DNA from: an uncultured marine group I thaumarchaeote
Lineage (GTDB): Archaea > Thermoproteota > Nitrososphaeria > Nitrososphaerales > Nitrosopumilaceae
Length of the DNA: 43,366 bases
Assembly (NCBI GenBank): GCA_902608175.1
Contig: CACLNC010000004.1
Span: 1-43,366, forward strand
Direction of reading: 5' to 3'
The position numbers and the translations under genes were made by a program. The notes under the pieces are model-generated. The model did not search any database. It was given only the letters and a program-made list of their open reading frames with translations, and was not told the origin of the DNA. Positions within the stretch are counted from its first letter, which is position 1, and every line of letters starts with the position of its first letter. Below, piece after piece: positions 17,652 through 27,975 of the stretch.

Positions 17652-19550
17652 ATGGTAGATATTGACTTTGGAAAAATTGGTCTTAAAGTTGGATTGGAAA
17701 TACACCAACAACTACTAACCAATAAGAAATTATTTTGTGATTGTAATCCAGTAGAAAGTGATGAATATGATAAAAAATTTGTTAGAAAACTAAGGGCGTC
17801 AAAGAGTGAATTAGGTGAATTTGATCCAGCGGCATTATTTGAGAAAACAAAATCTAAACAAATTAACTATTATGCAAATTCTCAAAGTAGTTGCCTTGTA
17901 GAAAAAGATGAAGAACCACCACACAATCTGGATTCAAGTGCTAAAGATCTCTCATTATTAATCAGTACAGCATTAGAATCAAAAGTTTTTAGCGAGATCC
18001 ATGTGATGAGAAAAACTGTGATTGATGGTTCAAACACTTCCGGTTTTCAGAGAACAATGTTAGTTGCACAAGGAGGAAATCTGAAAATAAATGGTAAATC
18101 AGTTGGTGTTCAATCAATATGCCTCGAAGAGGATGCTGCTAAACTTCTTAATGATACAAAACATGAGAGAAATTATAGTCTAGATAGATTGGGTATTCCT
18201 TTAGTTGAAATTGCTTTAGAACCAGTAGATGTAACTGAACCTTCAATTGTAAGAGATATTGCTTTAGCATTAGGAAGGTTACTCAGAACTACAAAAAAGG
18301 TAAAAAGGGGAATTGGCTCGATTCGACAGGATGTTAACATCTCAATTTCTGGTAGTGGAATAGTAGAAGTAAAGGGAGTACAACAACTTGACCAACTTGA
18401 GAAAATAATAGAATTCGAAGCAAAAAGACTAAATGGATTGAAAATAATTTCAGAAAAAATTAATTCATTGAATGTGAATAAGATTTCAAAAGAAGATGTG
18501 ATGGATGTTACGGAAAGTTTCAAAAATTGTAATTCTAAAATTATTCAAGATGCCTTAAAGAATGGAGATATGATCAAAGCAATAAAACTTGAAAAAATGT
18601 CTGGTCTTATAGGATTTGAACCATACAAAGGTATACGATTAGGAAAAGAGATTGCAGAAGTTGTAAGATTTTTTGGAATTGGTGGTGTTTTTCATTCAGA
18701 TGAACTTCCAAATTATGGAATTGACCAAAAAGACATAGATCAATTAATAAAAAATTTAGAGTTAGTAGAAAATGATGGATTTTTGATCATTGCTGGTCAT
18801 AATCCTAGCTTAGAAATTGCAATTGAGGCAATAATTAATAGAATTTCTCAAGCACATGATGGTGCCCCAGCAGTTACACGTGCTGCAACTATATCAGGTG
18901 AAACCGTATTTTTAAGACCTAGACCGGGTGCCTCAAGAATGTATCCTGAAACTGATATCCCACCAATTAGAATTAATCAAGATGAAGTCGACACCGCTAG
19001 AAAAAATATACCAAAAGGTTGGGAAGAGTCACTTTTAGAAATAGAAAAAAAGTATGATGTAAACAGACAGCTATCTGAACAACTTTTTGATTCAGAATAT
19101 TTTGAATTGTTTGAAGAAATCTGCAAAGAGAAATCAAACTCTCCAAATTTTGTTGCATCATCACTTTGTTCTACGATAACAAATCTTCAAAGACAAGGCT
19201 TAGATTCACAGTTATTAAAACCAGAAGAGATTTTGAGAGTATTCAAATTGTTAAGAGAAGGAAAAATCACAAAAGAATCTGTTGAAATAATTTTTGAACA
19301 AATAATGAAAGGAAAAGAACAATCAGTCAATGATGTAATAAAGAATATGTCAATTGAAATTATGGATGATAAACAACTAGAAAAAAATATAGAGAAAATC
19401 ATTAATGATAATATTGATATTGTGAAGAAGGATGGTCTGCGATCACTCAGCTCATTGATGGGAATAGTAATGAAAGAAGTTCGAGGAAAGGCATCTGGTA
19501 AAACAGTAAATGAATTGTTGAGAAAAAAAATTAAAGAATACTCTAATTAG
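17652..19550 (+). CDS. gatE: Glu-tRNA(Gln) amidotransferase subunit E
   Basis: GLKVGLEIHQQL, GSIRQDVNISI, RPRPGASRMYPETDIPPI; downstream of gatD. Confidence 0.97.
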   Translation: MVDIDFGKIGLKVGLEIHQQLLTNKKLFCDCNPVESDEYDKKFVRKLRASKSELGEFDPAALFEKTKSKQINYYANSQSSCLVEKDEEPPHNLDSSAKDLSLLISTALESKVFSEIHVMRKTVIDGSNTSGFQRTMLVAQGGNLKINGKSVGVQSICLEEDAAKLLNDTKHERNYSLDRLGIPLVEIALEPVDVTEPSIVRDIALALGRLLRTTKKVKRGIGSIRQDVNISISGSGIVEVKGVQQLDQLEKIIEFEAKRLNGLKIISEKINSLNVNKISKEDVMDVTESFKNCNSKIIQDALKNGDMIKAIKLEKMSGLIGFEPYKGIRLGKEIAEVVRFFGIGGVFHSDELPNYGIDQKDIDQLIKNLELVENDGFLIIAGHNPSLEIAIEAIINRISQAHDGAPAVTRAATISGETVFLRPRPGASRMYPETDIPPIRINQDEVDTARKNIPKGWEESLLEIEKKYDVNRQLSEQLFDSEYFELFEEICKEKSNSPNFVASSLCSTITNLQRQGLDSQLLKPEEILRVFKLLREGKITKESVEIIFEQIMKGKEQSVNDVIKNMSIEIMDDKQLEKNIEKIINDNIDIVKKDGLRSLSSLMGIVMKEVRGKASGKTVNELLRKKIKEYSN

Positions 19551-19569
19551 AATATAAATAAAAATTTCA

Positions 19570-19594
19570 GGGGTTAAATTATTAATTTAACCTC
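19570..19594. terminator. AT-rich hairpin between convergent genes, possible bidirectional terminator
   Basis: GGGGTTAAATT-ATT-AATTTAACCTC: about 11-bp stem (one G-T wobble), 3-nt loop, at the 3' ends of gatE (+) and the basic RGT protein (-). Confidence 0.4.
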
Positions 19595-19844
19595 TACTTT
19601 TTCGCTTGGCTGTTCCTCTGCCGGTAGAGCGTGTACCTTTGTATGCTGGTTTTGCGGAAGATGTCTTAGATGATACTTTTCTTCTTCCAGTACCTCTACC
19701 TGTAGAGATATATTTATTGCCAGTAACTTTTTTGCGGGCATCTTGATATTCTCTATAAGCTTTTCCAGAAAAAGATGACTTTTTACTTGTATCAGTGGTT
19801 CTTCTTTTAGTTCCTCTGCCGCTTGATCTAGTAACTTTTGCCAT
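19587..19844 (-). CDS. 85-aa highly basic protein with three SSGRGT-like repeats
   Basis: SSGRGTKRR, STGRGTGRR, STGRGTAKR; K/R/S/T/G-rich composition. Confidence 0.8.
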   Translation of the reverse strand: MAKVTRSSGRGTKRRTTDTSKKSSFSGKAYREYQDARKKVTGNKYISTGRGTGRRKVSSKTSSAKPAYKGTRSTGRGTAKRKSRG

Positions 19845-19900
19845 GGAGAATCTAAAATGAACATTGTTTTAAAGGTGTCCATTTTTCTGATGTAAATAAT

Positions 19901-19984
19901 GCGGGAAGTGGGATTTGAACCCACGAACTCCTAAGAGATAAGGATCTGAACCTTACGCCGTTGACCAGGCTGGGCTACCCCCGC
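19901..19984 (-). tRNA. tRNA-Leu(CAG)
   Basis: Minus strand GCGGGGG...TAAGG-TTCAGAT-CCTTA, long variable arm TCTCTTAGGAGTTC, GTGGG-TTCAAAT-CCCAC, TTCCCGC; class II. Confidence 0.93.
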
Positions 19985-20066
19985 AACGATAATTTTCTAA
20001 ACCAAAATAAGTTCTTTATTATAGGAGAAATCAAAAAATAATCAAATCAGGAGAATTTAGAGAATA

Positions 20067-20222
20067 ATGCCACATAGAGAAATTTATTGCAATAATTGTA
20101 AAAAAACGTTAGGAATGTATAATGCAAAATACTTTTCAGAAAATGGTCTTGGTGAACTCTTGAATAATCTTGATTCCATGCATATCAAACGTGGACATGC
20201 TATAGAAATTAGAATGAAATGA
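20067..20222 (+). CDS. 51-aa CxxC-containing small protein
   Basis: Absent from ORF track: MPHREIYCNNCKKTLGMYNAKYFSENGLGELLNNLDSMHIKRGHAIEIRMK*. Confidence 0.6.
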   Translation: MPHREIYCNNCKKTLGMYNAKYFSENGLGELLNNLDSMHIKRGHAIEIRMK

Positions 20223-20236
20223 TAACTTATCAAATA

Positions 20237-21340
20237 CTAATCAGTTTTGTCTTGAAATTGTTTTAGAATATTCTTTTCTTCTTTTGATAGTTTTTTTGGA
20301 ATATTTACGATCAATCTAACAAATTGATCACCTTTACCTCTAGAATTTAATCGTGGTAAGCCCTTTCCTTTTAATTTTAAAATAGTGTTGGGTTGACTTC
20401 CTTGTTCAATCTTAATTTTTTCTGATTTTTCTAATGTTGGTACATCAACTTCATTACCTAATGCAGCATCAAACATAGAAATGCCCAAATCATAGAAAAG
20501 ATCACTTCCATCTCTTTTGAATTTTGGATGTGGTGAAACTCTAACTCTAACTACCAAGTCACCATTTTGACCATCAGGAACAGATTCTCCTTCTCCACGA
20601 ACAAGATAATCACCATCATCTATTCCAGGTGGAAGATCAAAAGAAATGTGTTTTATTCCTTTAATCATACCAAGTTTACATTTCTTACATGGTTTTTCAA
20701 AAACTTGTCCTCGTCCACTACATTTACGGCATGGTTGAATAGTAACAAAAGTTGAAAAGCCCATGTCACGACTTACTCTTACTTGGCCTTGACCATTGCA
20801 ATCACTACAAGTTGTTTTCGATGAACCTGATGAACAACCTGTTCCATTGCAATCAGGACAGTTTACATTTTTATTTATATCAAGTTCTAATTTTTTTCCA
20901 CGTAAAACATCTTCTAGTGTGATAGATGTTTCATGTAAGAGATCAGACCCACGTTGTCTTTGAAATCCACCACCAAAACCTCCACCACCAAATAGATTTT
21001 CAAATATAGAATCAAATCCACCACCAGTTGATCCACGTCTACCAAAAAGATCTTGGAAAATATCATTAAAGTTACCACCTGCCCCACGGAATATGTCCTC
21101 TGTTGAATATCTACCATCTACTCCAGCATGACCATGTTGATCATAGAGTTGTCTTTTTGAGGAATCTGATAAAACCGCATATGCCTCAGAAATCTCTTTG
21201 AAATGTTCTTGTGCGTCAGCAGATTTATTTTTGTCAGGATGAAATTTTAAAGCAAGCTTTCTGTATTGTTGCTTAATTTCTTCAGCTGATGCTGTTTTTG
21301 AAACTCCAATTACTTCATAATAATCACGTTTAGCACTCAT
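20237..21340 (-). CDS. dnaJ: Chaperone DnaJ
   Basis: J-domain with HPD, GGGFGGG-rich linker, four CxxCxG-type zinc motifs ([28 protein letters not shown]). Confidence 0.96.
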   Translation of the reverse strand: MSAKRDYYEVIGVSKTASAEEIKQQYRKLALKFHPDKNKSADAQEHFKEISEAYAVLSDSSKRQLYDQHGHAGVDGRYSTEDIFRGAGGNFNDIFQDLFGRRGSTGGGFDSIFENLFGGGGFGGGFQRQRGSDLLHETSITLEDVLRGKKLELDINKNVNCPDCNGTGCSSGSSKTTCSDCNGQGQVRVSRDMGFSTFVTIQPCRKCSGRGQVFEKPCKKCKLGMIKGIKHISFDLPPGIDDGDYLVRGEGESVPDGQNGDLVVRVRVSPHPKFKRDGSDLFYDLGISMFDAALGNEVDVPTLEKSEKIKIEQGSQPNTILKLKGKGLPRLNSRGKGDQFVRLIVNIPKKLSKEEKNILKQFQDKTD

Positions 21341-21376
21341 TATTTTATCTAATATTATTTTTTAATTATAAATTTA

Positions 21377-23257
21377 TTAATTTGAAGATTTGTCAGACTT
21401 CGCTTTATCGTCAGAATTAGTCTCATTTGTTTGACCAGTTGACTGTTGTTCAGATGTATCTTGATTAGATTGACCATCTGGTCCTGGTGGAGGTGCAGAA
21501 TTTTTGTATAATTCTGTGGTAATTTCGTTTACAATGGTTTTCAATGCATCAAGTTTAGTCTTAATTTGTTCAGTATCCTTGGTAAGAGATTCCTTAAGTT
21601 CTTTTACTGAATCTGTAACTTTAATTCCTTGTTCTTGTGAAATTTTATCTTTTAGGTCTTGGGTTACAAGTTTTTCTGTGGTGTAAATGTAGCTTTCTGC
21701 CTCATTTTTAATATCTACCCCTTCTTTCTTTTTCTTGTCTTCATCAGAGAATTTCTCTGCGTCTTCTTTCATTTTTTCTATATCATCTTCAGATAATTTT
21801 GTTGCTGATTCTATAGTTATTTTTGCATCTTTACCTGTTCCAAGATCTTTTGCAGTGACATTCAAAATACCATTTGCATCAATGTCAAACTTTACATTGA
21901 TTTGTGGCACCCCCCGTGGTGCAGGTGGTATATCAGTAAGGTTAAAGCTTCCAAGAGAAACGTTATCAGCAACCATTGGTCTTTCTCCTTGAACTACATT
22001 AATGGTAACAGCAGTTTGACTATCAGCTGCAGTAGTGAATGTTTTATCCTTTGACGTTGGAATTGTAGTATTTCTTTCAATAATTGGTTCTCTAACACCA
22101 CCTAATGTCTCAATTCCTAGTGTTAATGGTGTAACATCAAGTAAAACAATATCACTTGTAACATCACCAGCCATAATACCTGCCTGTATAGCGGCACCAA
22201 ATGCTACCGCCTCCATTGGATCTATACCAGATTCTGCTTCTTTTCCAAGTGTATTACTGACAAATTTTTTCACTAGTGGCATTCTTGTTGGTCCACCAAC
22301 TAGTACAATTTTCGTAATATCTGATGAAGATGTTTTTGCATCTTCAAGAGCTTTATCAATTGATGACTTACACCTCTCCACAATTGGATTTACAAGATCC
22401 TCCAGTTTTGCTCTTGTTAGTTTTACTTCAAGATTCTTAGCACCAGAATCATCATTTGCAATAAATGGAAGATTAATTTCCGTTTCCATGACAGTAGATA
22501 ATTCAATTTTTGCTTTTTCTCCCGCCTCTCTAATTCTAGTCATTGCAGTGTTATCATTAGTAAGATCAATGCCATCCTTTTTTCGGAATTCATCAGCAAC
22601 ATAGTCAATTATTGCCTTATCCATGTCTGAACCACCAAGGTGTGTATCACCTGAAGTACTCATTACCTCAAAGACACCACCACCCATTTCCATGATAGTT
22701 ACATCCAAAGTACCACCACCAAAATCAAAAACCATGATTTTCATATCTTCTTTGTTCTTATCTAGACCGAAAGCAAGAGATGCTGCTGTTGGTTCATTAA
22801 TTATACGCATAACTTCAAGACCAGCAATTGTACCAGCATCTTTTGTTGCCTGTCTCTGATTATCATCAAAATAAGCAGGAACCGTAATCACAGCCTTTGT
22901 AATTTTATCACCTGTAAATGCTTCAGCGTCTTTCTTTATTTTTTGTAAAATAAATGCCGAAATTTGTTGTGGTTTGTATTCCTTACCTTGAATTTTGTAA
23001 ATAAAATCAGTTCCCATTTTTCTTTTTGCTTCAAGGATTGTATTATCTGGATTAGTAACTGCTTGTCGCCTTGCAGGTTCACCAACCAAAAGTTCGCCAT
23101 CTTTTGAAAATGCCACAAAAGAAGGAAAAGCTTTACCAGCTACTGTTGTTCCTTCAGCTGCTGGAATTAAAGTTGGTTTCCCACCTTGCATTATAGCAGC
23201 AGCTGAGTTACTTGTTCCAAGATCAATTCCAATTATTTTTTCAGTCATAATATTCAC
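21377..23257 (-). CDS. dnaK: Chaperone DnaK (Hsp70)
   Basis: [52 protein letters not shown]. Confidence 0.98.
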   Translation of the reverse strand: MNIMTEKIIGIDLGTSNSAAAIMQGGKPTLIPAAEGTTVAGKAFPSFVAFSKDGELLVGEPARRQAVTNPDNTILEAKRKMGTDFIYKIQGKEYKPQQISAFILQKIKKDAEAFTGDKITKAVITVPAYFDDNQRQATKDAGTIAGLEVMRIINEPTAASLAFGLDKNKEDMKIMVFDFGGGTLDVTIMEMGGGVFEVMSTSGDTHLGGSDMDKAIIDYVADEFRKKDGIDLTNDNTAMTRIREAGEKAKIELSTVMETEINLPFIANDDSGAKNLEVKLTRAKLEDLVNPIVERCKSSIDKALEDAKTSSSDITKIVLVGGPTRMPLVKKFVSNTLGKEAESGIDPMEAVAFGAAIQAGIMAGDVTSDIVLLDVTPLTLGIETLGGVREPIIERNTTIPTSKDKTFTTAADSQTAVTINVVQGERPMVADNVSLGSFNLTDIPPAPRGVPQINVKFDIDANGILNVTAKDLGTGKDAKITIESATKLSEDDIEKMKEDAEKFSDEDKKKKEGVDIKNEAESYIYTTEKLVTQDLKDKISQEQGIKVTDSVKELKESLTKDTEQIKTKLDALKTIVNEITTELYKNSAPPPGPDGQSNQDTSEQQSTGQTNETNSDDKAKSDKSSN

Positions 23258-23838
23258 TCATTTTTAATAGATTTTTTTGATACAATTACCTTTGATGGTT
23301 TAATTACATTATTACCAGAAATATATCCCTTTGCGATTTCTTCCTTAATTGTATCATCATCTAGATTATTATCCTCTACTATTGAAACTGCTTCATGTAA
23401 ATTAGGGTTAAACGTTTGACCTATTGCATCTATTACTTTGATATTATATTCATTAAAGATAGAATCCATGTTTCTAATTATCGCACCAAGTCCCTCAGTA
23501 TCTTTCTGATCATCTACCAATACATTTTTTGCCCGAATTAAATCCTCATAAACAATAAGAAAGTTTAACATTATTTTATTAATTTCGTTAGTAACCTTAT
23601 TGGTTATGTCCAAGTCTGAACGCTTATTCAAATTTTGATAATCAGCTAAAGCACGTTTCCATTTTTCAACATATTCGTTAGTATTCTGTTTTTCTTTCTC
23701 TAAAAGCTCTTTTAGTTCATCTAATTGTGATTTATGAGCAGAAGACTCTTCAGTGTTTTTTTCGCCGTCTTCTTGATTAGAATTTGATTCAATGATATCT
23801 AAATCATACTGTTCTTTATCATCTGCTTCATTGGACAT
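23254..23838 (-). CDS. grpE: Nucleotide exchange factor GrpE
   Basis: Coiled coil, then [11 protein letters not shown]...[10 protein letters not shown]...[18 protein letters not shown]; 4-nt overlap with dnaK. Confidence 0.93.
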   Translation of the reverse strand: MSNEADDKEQYDLDIIESNSNQEDGEKNTEESSAHKSQLDELKELLEKEKQNTNEYVEKWKRALADYQNLNKRSDLDITNKVTNEINKIMLNFLIVYEDLIRAKNVLVDDQKDTEGLGAIIRNMDSIFNEYNIKVIDAIGQTFNPNLHEAVSIVEDNNLDDDTIKEEIAKGYISGNNVIKPSKVIVSKKSIKNE

Positions 23839-23869
23839 AATTTTCTATAAAAACTTGGTAATTTTACTT

Positions 23870-24997
23870 TTATTGTATTGTTTCAAATATGGGATTGGCT
23901 TTAATGATTATTCTATCATCTTCTTTCTCATTCTTTTTTAATTTCTCATAATCAGGCTGTGAACATGCTATTACTAGAACAGTTTTTTCATTGTTAAAAA
24001 GATCAATATCTCCCTCAATTGCATCAACGTCACCAATGTAATCCCTTAATTTTAGAATTATATTCTCTAACATTTCAGCTTTATCACCTTTCATATCATG
24101 TTCATCTAATGACCAAGATATCAAAATCTTTGTTTTACTTGCCTTCAGCTCATTTTTTTTTAGAATTAATCTAATTTCATCAATTAATCGTTTAATGTAT
24201 CCATCAATACTCTTCGTACAAATATTTATCAATGCTGCTAAATTTGTTGGACCATCAAATGATGTACTTAAAGAACGTAAATCAAAAAGATCATTTATCA
24301 TGTTATCTAGATAGGTCTCAGAAAAAGTATTTGATATTAAATCTGATTTTGATATTTTATCATTAGCAAATCTACATACTTCAAGGGAACTAGTTAACTC
24401 AGAAAATCTTGACATAATGTTAATTGAATGAATTAATTCTGATGATGAAATGGCTAAAAATTCTTTATTTTTTTTATTTTTCAATAGTCCTTCTAATCTT
24501 TTATTTTTTTCAGCACCGAATGAACCAATATAATCAGGTTGTTTAGTTCCTAATGGATAATAATAATAATAAATTTTTTTTCCAATAGTTAAACCAGTAA
24601 CATGTTCTAGAAGAGATATATTTTCATTATTACCACCTAGTCCAGTTGGTAAATTATAAACTACTGAACAACCTTTTTTAATTTTAGAAGTTATATTCTT
24701 GAATTTTGAGTTGATGTCAGTTTTGATATCTTGTCCCGTTTTTCTTATTCGTGGTGCAAAAAAGAGATATTCTGCTGTTGAAAGTGCAACATCAGTAGGA
24801 ATCAATGACAGTATTGGTTCATCTTCTTTTAGTGATGAAACAGTTGGGTAGGTTTTTACAACATCTGCATTTATCAAAATTGCTGACGCCGCTGATTCAT
24901 CAATAATATAAACATCCTCACCTTTAATTGCCATTTGTGATGCCAATGAATAACCTTGAGTACTTAAACCAAAAATCACAATTTTGCCCTTTGCCAT
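23870..24997 (-). CDS. Hypothetical protein with N-terminal Rossmann-like motif
   Basis: KIVIFGLSTQGYSLASQMAIKGEDVYIIDE; encoded 31 nt upstream of grpE, same strand. Confidence 0.75.
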   Translation of the reverse strand: MAKGKIVIFGLSTQGYSLASQMAIKGEDVYIIDESAASAILINADVVKTYPTVSSLKEDEPILSLIPTDVALSTAEYLFFAPRIRKTGQDIKTDINSKFKNITSKIKKGCSVVYNLPTGLGGNNENISLLEHVTGLTIGKKIYYYYYPLGTKQPDYIGSFGAEKNKRLEGLLKNKKNKEFLAISSSELIHSINIMSRFSELTSSLEVCRFANDKISKSDLISNTFSETYLDNMINDLFDLRSLSTSFDGPTNLAALINICTKSIDGYIKRLIDEIRLILKKNELKASKTKILISWSLDEHDMKGDKAEMLENIILKLRDYIGDVDAIEGDIDLFNNEKTVLVIACSQPDYEKLKKNEKEDDRIIIKANPIFETIQ

Positions 24998-25061
24998 ATA
25001 ACAAATCCTAGTATTTAGAGTAAGAAATACTTATTGGAGCAGTTCAAGAAATTAAAAATAC

Positions 25062-26105
25062 TTGAAAATTTGGATTGATGTCTTAACACCAAAACAATAT
25101 CATTTCTTTGGACATTTTTTCAATAAACTTAAACATAAACATAAAATCCTAGTTACATCAAGAAACTATAACCAAGTAAAAAATATTACAAAATTTGGTA
25201 AGATGCCTTTGAAATTAGTTGGTAAACATGGCGGTGCTAAAAAATCTGATAAGCTGAAAGCTAGTAATAATAGAACAAAACTTCTCATGGAAAAAATACA
25301 AAAATTTTCTCCAGATCTTGTTATTAGTTTCTGTTCCCCAGAGGCTTCTAGGGTTGCATTTGGGCTAGGAATAAAACATATTGCATTTTCTGATTCACCA
25401 CATGCCAATGCTGTTATGAAACTCTCACTTCCATTAGTTCAAAAACTTATGACACCGTGGATTATTCCAAAAAAAGAATTTACAAAATTTGGTATATCTG
25501 AAAAGAACATAATTCACTATAGGGCAATTGATGCGTCAATTATAGTAAAAAGACTAGTATCTAATAATTCTACAAAAATTTCTCATAATAAAAAAATAAT
25601 TCTAATACGAATTGAAGAAACTGAAGCCGCTTATGCATCAAAAAATAAGAATAAATTTATTATAATTCTAAAAAATATAATAAAAAAATGCCCAAATGCT
25701 AGAATTATAGTACTTAGTAGGTATAAATGGCAAAATGATTTCTTGAAACAAAATTTTGGCAATAAAATTAAAATTATAAAAAATCTTGTTGATGGAAAGT
25801 CACTTCTTTTACAATCAGATATTTTTGTTGGGTCTGGTGGTACAATGACTGCTGAATCTGCATTACTCGGTATACCTACAATTTCATATAGTGCAATACC
25901 AAATATAGTAGAAAATTTTCTTGCTAAGAAAAAATTATTAATTAAATCTACGAAACCTGAAATAATTGCAAAATCTACCGTCAGATTACTTAACCTATCA
26001 GATATTGAACGTAAAAAAATAAGAAATCGTGCTAAAAAAATCCAAAATTTAATGGAAGACCCCTATTCAAAGCTAATTTTGACTATAAAATCAACTGTAA
26101 AATAA
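25062..26105 (+). CDS. DUF354-like (glycosyltransferase-fold) protein
   Basis: MKIWIDVLTPKQYHFFGHFFNKL; DIFVGSGGTMTAESALLGIPTISY; TTG start. Confidence 0.8.
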   Translation: MKIWIDVLTPKQYHFFGHFFNKLKHKHKILVTSRNYNQVKNITKFGKMPLKLVGKHGGAKKSDKLKASNNRTKLLMEKIQKFSPDLVISFCSPEASRVAFGLGIKHIAFSDSPHANAVMKLSLPLVQKLMTPWIIPKKEFTKFGISEKNIIHYRAIDASIIVKRLVSNNSTKISHNKKIILIRIEETEAAYASKNKNKFIIILKNIIKKCPNARIIVLSRYKWQNDFLKQNFGNKIKIIKNLVDGKSLLLQSDIFVGSGGTMTAESALLGIPTISYSAIPNIVENFLAKKKLLIKSTKPEIIAKSTVRLLNLSDIERKKIRNRAKKIQNLMEDPYSKLILTIKSTVK

Positions 26106-26138
26106 TCTTATAGGGGTCAAAAAACAATTTTGAATAGT

Positions 26139-26210
26139 AGCCCGGTAGTGTAGTGGCAAGCATAGGGGCCCTTGGAGCCTTTGACCTCGGTTCGAGTCCG
26201 AGCCGGGCTA
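26139..26210 (+). tRNA. tRNA-Gln(TTG)
   Basis: AGCCCGG...CCGGGCT-A acceptor with A1-U72; GGGGC-CCTTGGA-GCCTT anticodon arm; CTCGG-TTCGAGT-CCGAG; followed by T7. Confidence 0.85.
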
Positions 26211-26215
26211 TTTTT

Positions 26216-26977
26216 TTAAAAATCTAATTTTGTTAATAATTTTGTTGCAACTACAAAAAATGATGATGCCAAAATAACTAATACAGTTATTTCCATAAAA
26301 ACAAGTTCTGTAAAAACTCCAAAAATTCCTGCGCGAATTATGTCAACCAAGTAAGTTAGAGGATTAAGATAAAATGCAATTGCTAAAAGTTCAGGTGCAC
26401 CATCAGCTGGATAAAAGGCTGTACTAACAAATGCAAAAAATAAGAAAACTGTGTTAATAATTACATTGAAACCTTCACTAGATTTTAATCTAGTAGAAAT
26501 TATTGATGCTATTGAACCAAATAATATTGAACCAGCAACTGAACCAAAAATAATAATTGGTATTGTAAGAAAATTAAATTCAACTGATTTAAAAAAAACT
26601 GGGTATCCTACTACAGTAATTAAAGTTGCACTAACTAAACCAACAATTCCTATTGTGAAAATATTACTTAAAATATAGTCAGAACGTGTGAATGGACCAG
26701 ATAGAATCTGTTCAAACATTCCATGTCTTCTGTCATTCCAAATTATTATTCCAGAAATTAATGTACTATTCATTATGTTAAACCCAATCATTCCAGTAGC
26801 CAAAAATGCCGGATAATCTAAATTCTTATTTCCAAATGGAACATTATCAATTAATGCTGTATATGCAAAACCTGCAATGAATATGTAAATTAATGGAAAT
26901 ATTACCTGCCAAATCAAAAATCCTGGATTAATAGAAATTGTTAAGTTTCTATTTACTAATCTAACTATTCGATGCAT
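26216..26977 (-). CDS. ABC-2 type transporter permease
   Basis: Several hydrophobic segments; WNDRRHGMFEQILSGPFTRSDYILSNIFT; AIAFYLNPLTYLVDIIRAGIFG; adjacent ATPase. Confidence 0.9.
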   Translation of the reverse strand: MHRIVRLVNRNLTISINPGFLIWQVIFPLIYIFIAGFAYTALIDNVPFGNKNLDYPAFLATGMIGFNIMNSTLISGIIIWNDRRHGMFEQILSGPFTRSDYILSNIFTIGIVGLVSATLITVVGYPVFFKSVEFNFLTIPIIIFGSVAGSILFGSIASIISTRLKSSEGFNVIINTVFLFFAFVSTAFYPADGAPELLAIAFYLNPLTYLVDIIRAGIFGVFTELVFMEITVLVILASSFFVVATKLLTKLDF

Positions 26978-27902
26978 CTGAATCCTCTACTACCTTAAGA
27001 AAAATCTCTTCTAGACTAGTTGGCATCGCAGAAAGATCTTCAATTGGAATGTGATTTTCGTTTAAAATTTTCAAGACTTCTAACAATACTGATTCTGAAT
27101 CACTTGAGTTAATTGTAATATTAGTACCTGAGTTGAATTCAATTTTACAGTTTTTAATTTCTGCGAGAATTTGCTCTAATTCGTTATGGACATGTAAAAT
27201 GTGAATTTTTACTGTTTTTTGATGCCCCAAACTAGTTTGTAATTGTTCAGGAGAATCAATAGCCATTATTTTCCCCTTGTTAATGATAGCTATATTATCA
27301 CACAAATATTCTGCTTCCGTCAAAACATGTGTAGTAAAAAAAATAGTTAATCCTGTTTTTACTTTATTTTTTAAAAAATCTAATAGCTTTCTACGTGCAG
27401 CAGGATCTAAACCTACTGTTGGTTCATCTAAAAATAACAAATCCATGTCATGCATGAATTCTCTTGCAACTTGGACACGCCTACGTTGACCAATTGATAA
27501 ATCCTCATTTTTCTTGTTTTTAATTTCATTCAAATCAAAAGCATCTAAAAGTTCTTTTGCCCTTTTTTTTCGGTTTTTTTTATCAACATCCCACATCATT
27601 CCATATTTTTCAAGTGATTTTTCTACAGATAATGTAGGTTCATAACTAGGTTGCTGTAAAACAACCCCAATTCTTTTTCTTATTTCAAGCGGATTTTTTA
27701 TAGCATCAATTCCTAAAATTGAAATTTTTCCATTTGATGGTTGGATCGCTGTTGTAAGTAATTTAATAACAGTTGATTTTCCCGCACCGTTTGGACCTAA
27801 AAAACCGAAAACCTGACCTGAATCAACTGACAGATCAATTTTATCAACTGCTTTTACAGATCCATATGATTTCGATAAAGATTCAACGATTATGCACGAC
27901 AT
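26961..27902 (-). CDS. ABC transporter ATP-binding protein
   Basis: GFLGPNGAGKSTVIKLLTT, LSIGQRRRVQVAREF, LLFLDEPTVGLDPAARR; overlaps the permease by 17 nt. Confidence 0.95.
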   Translation of the reverse strand: MSCIIVESLSKSYGSVKAVDKIDLSVDSGQVFGFLGPNGAGKSTVIKLLTTAIQPSNGKISILGIDAIKNPLEIRKRIGVVLQQPSYEPTLSVEKSLEKYGMMWDVDKKNRKKRAKELLDAFDLNEIKNKKNEDLSIGQRRRVQVAREFMHDMDLLFLDEPTVGLDPAARRKLLDFLKNKVKTGLTIFFTTHVLTEAEYLCDNIAIINKGKIMAIDSPEQLQTSLGHQKTVKIHILHVHNELEQILAEIKNCKIEFNSGTNITINSSDSESVLLEVLKILNENHIPIEDLSAMPTSLEEIFLKVVEDSDASNS

Positions 27903-27944
27903 GGAAAAATTTCCAACTTCCCTTTAATGTAGCTAATGATAATT

Positions 27945-27970
27945 TTATTAATAATCCAATTATTAATAAT
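27945..27970. repeat. Tandem 11-bp repeat TTATTAATAAT-CCAA-TTATTAATAAT upstream of RPA
   Basis: Two exact copies at 27945-27955 and 27960-27970; each contains the palindrome TTATTAATAA; ends 5 nt before the RPA start. Confidence 0.7.
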
Positions 27971-27975
27971 TTGAA

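Noticed and set aside
19574-19924. 116-aa ORF on minus strand
   Set aside because: Runs through part of tRNA-Leu and is out of frame with the GRGT-repeat protein, which has the better composition and start.
22035-22604. 189-aa ORF antisense to dnaK
   Set aside because: Lies entirely within the clear dnaK frame; long antisense frames arise from its codon composition.
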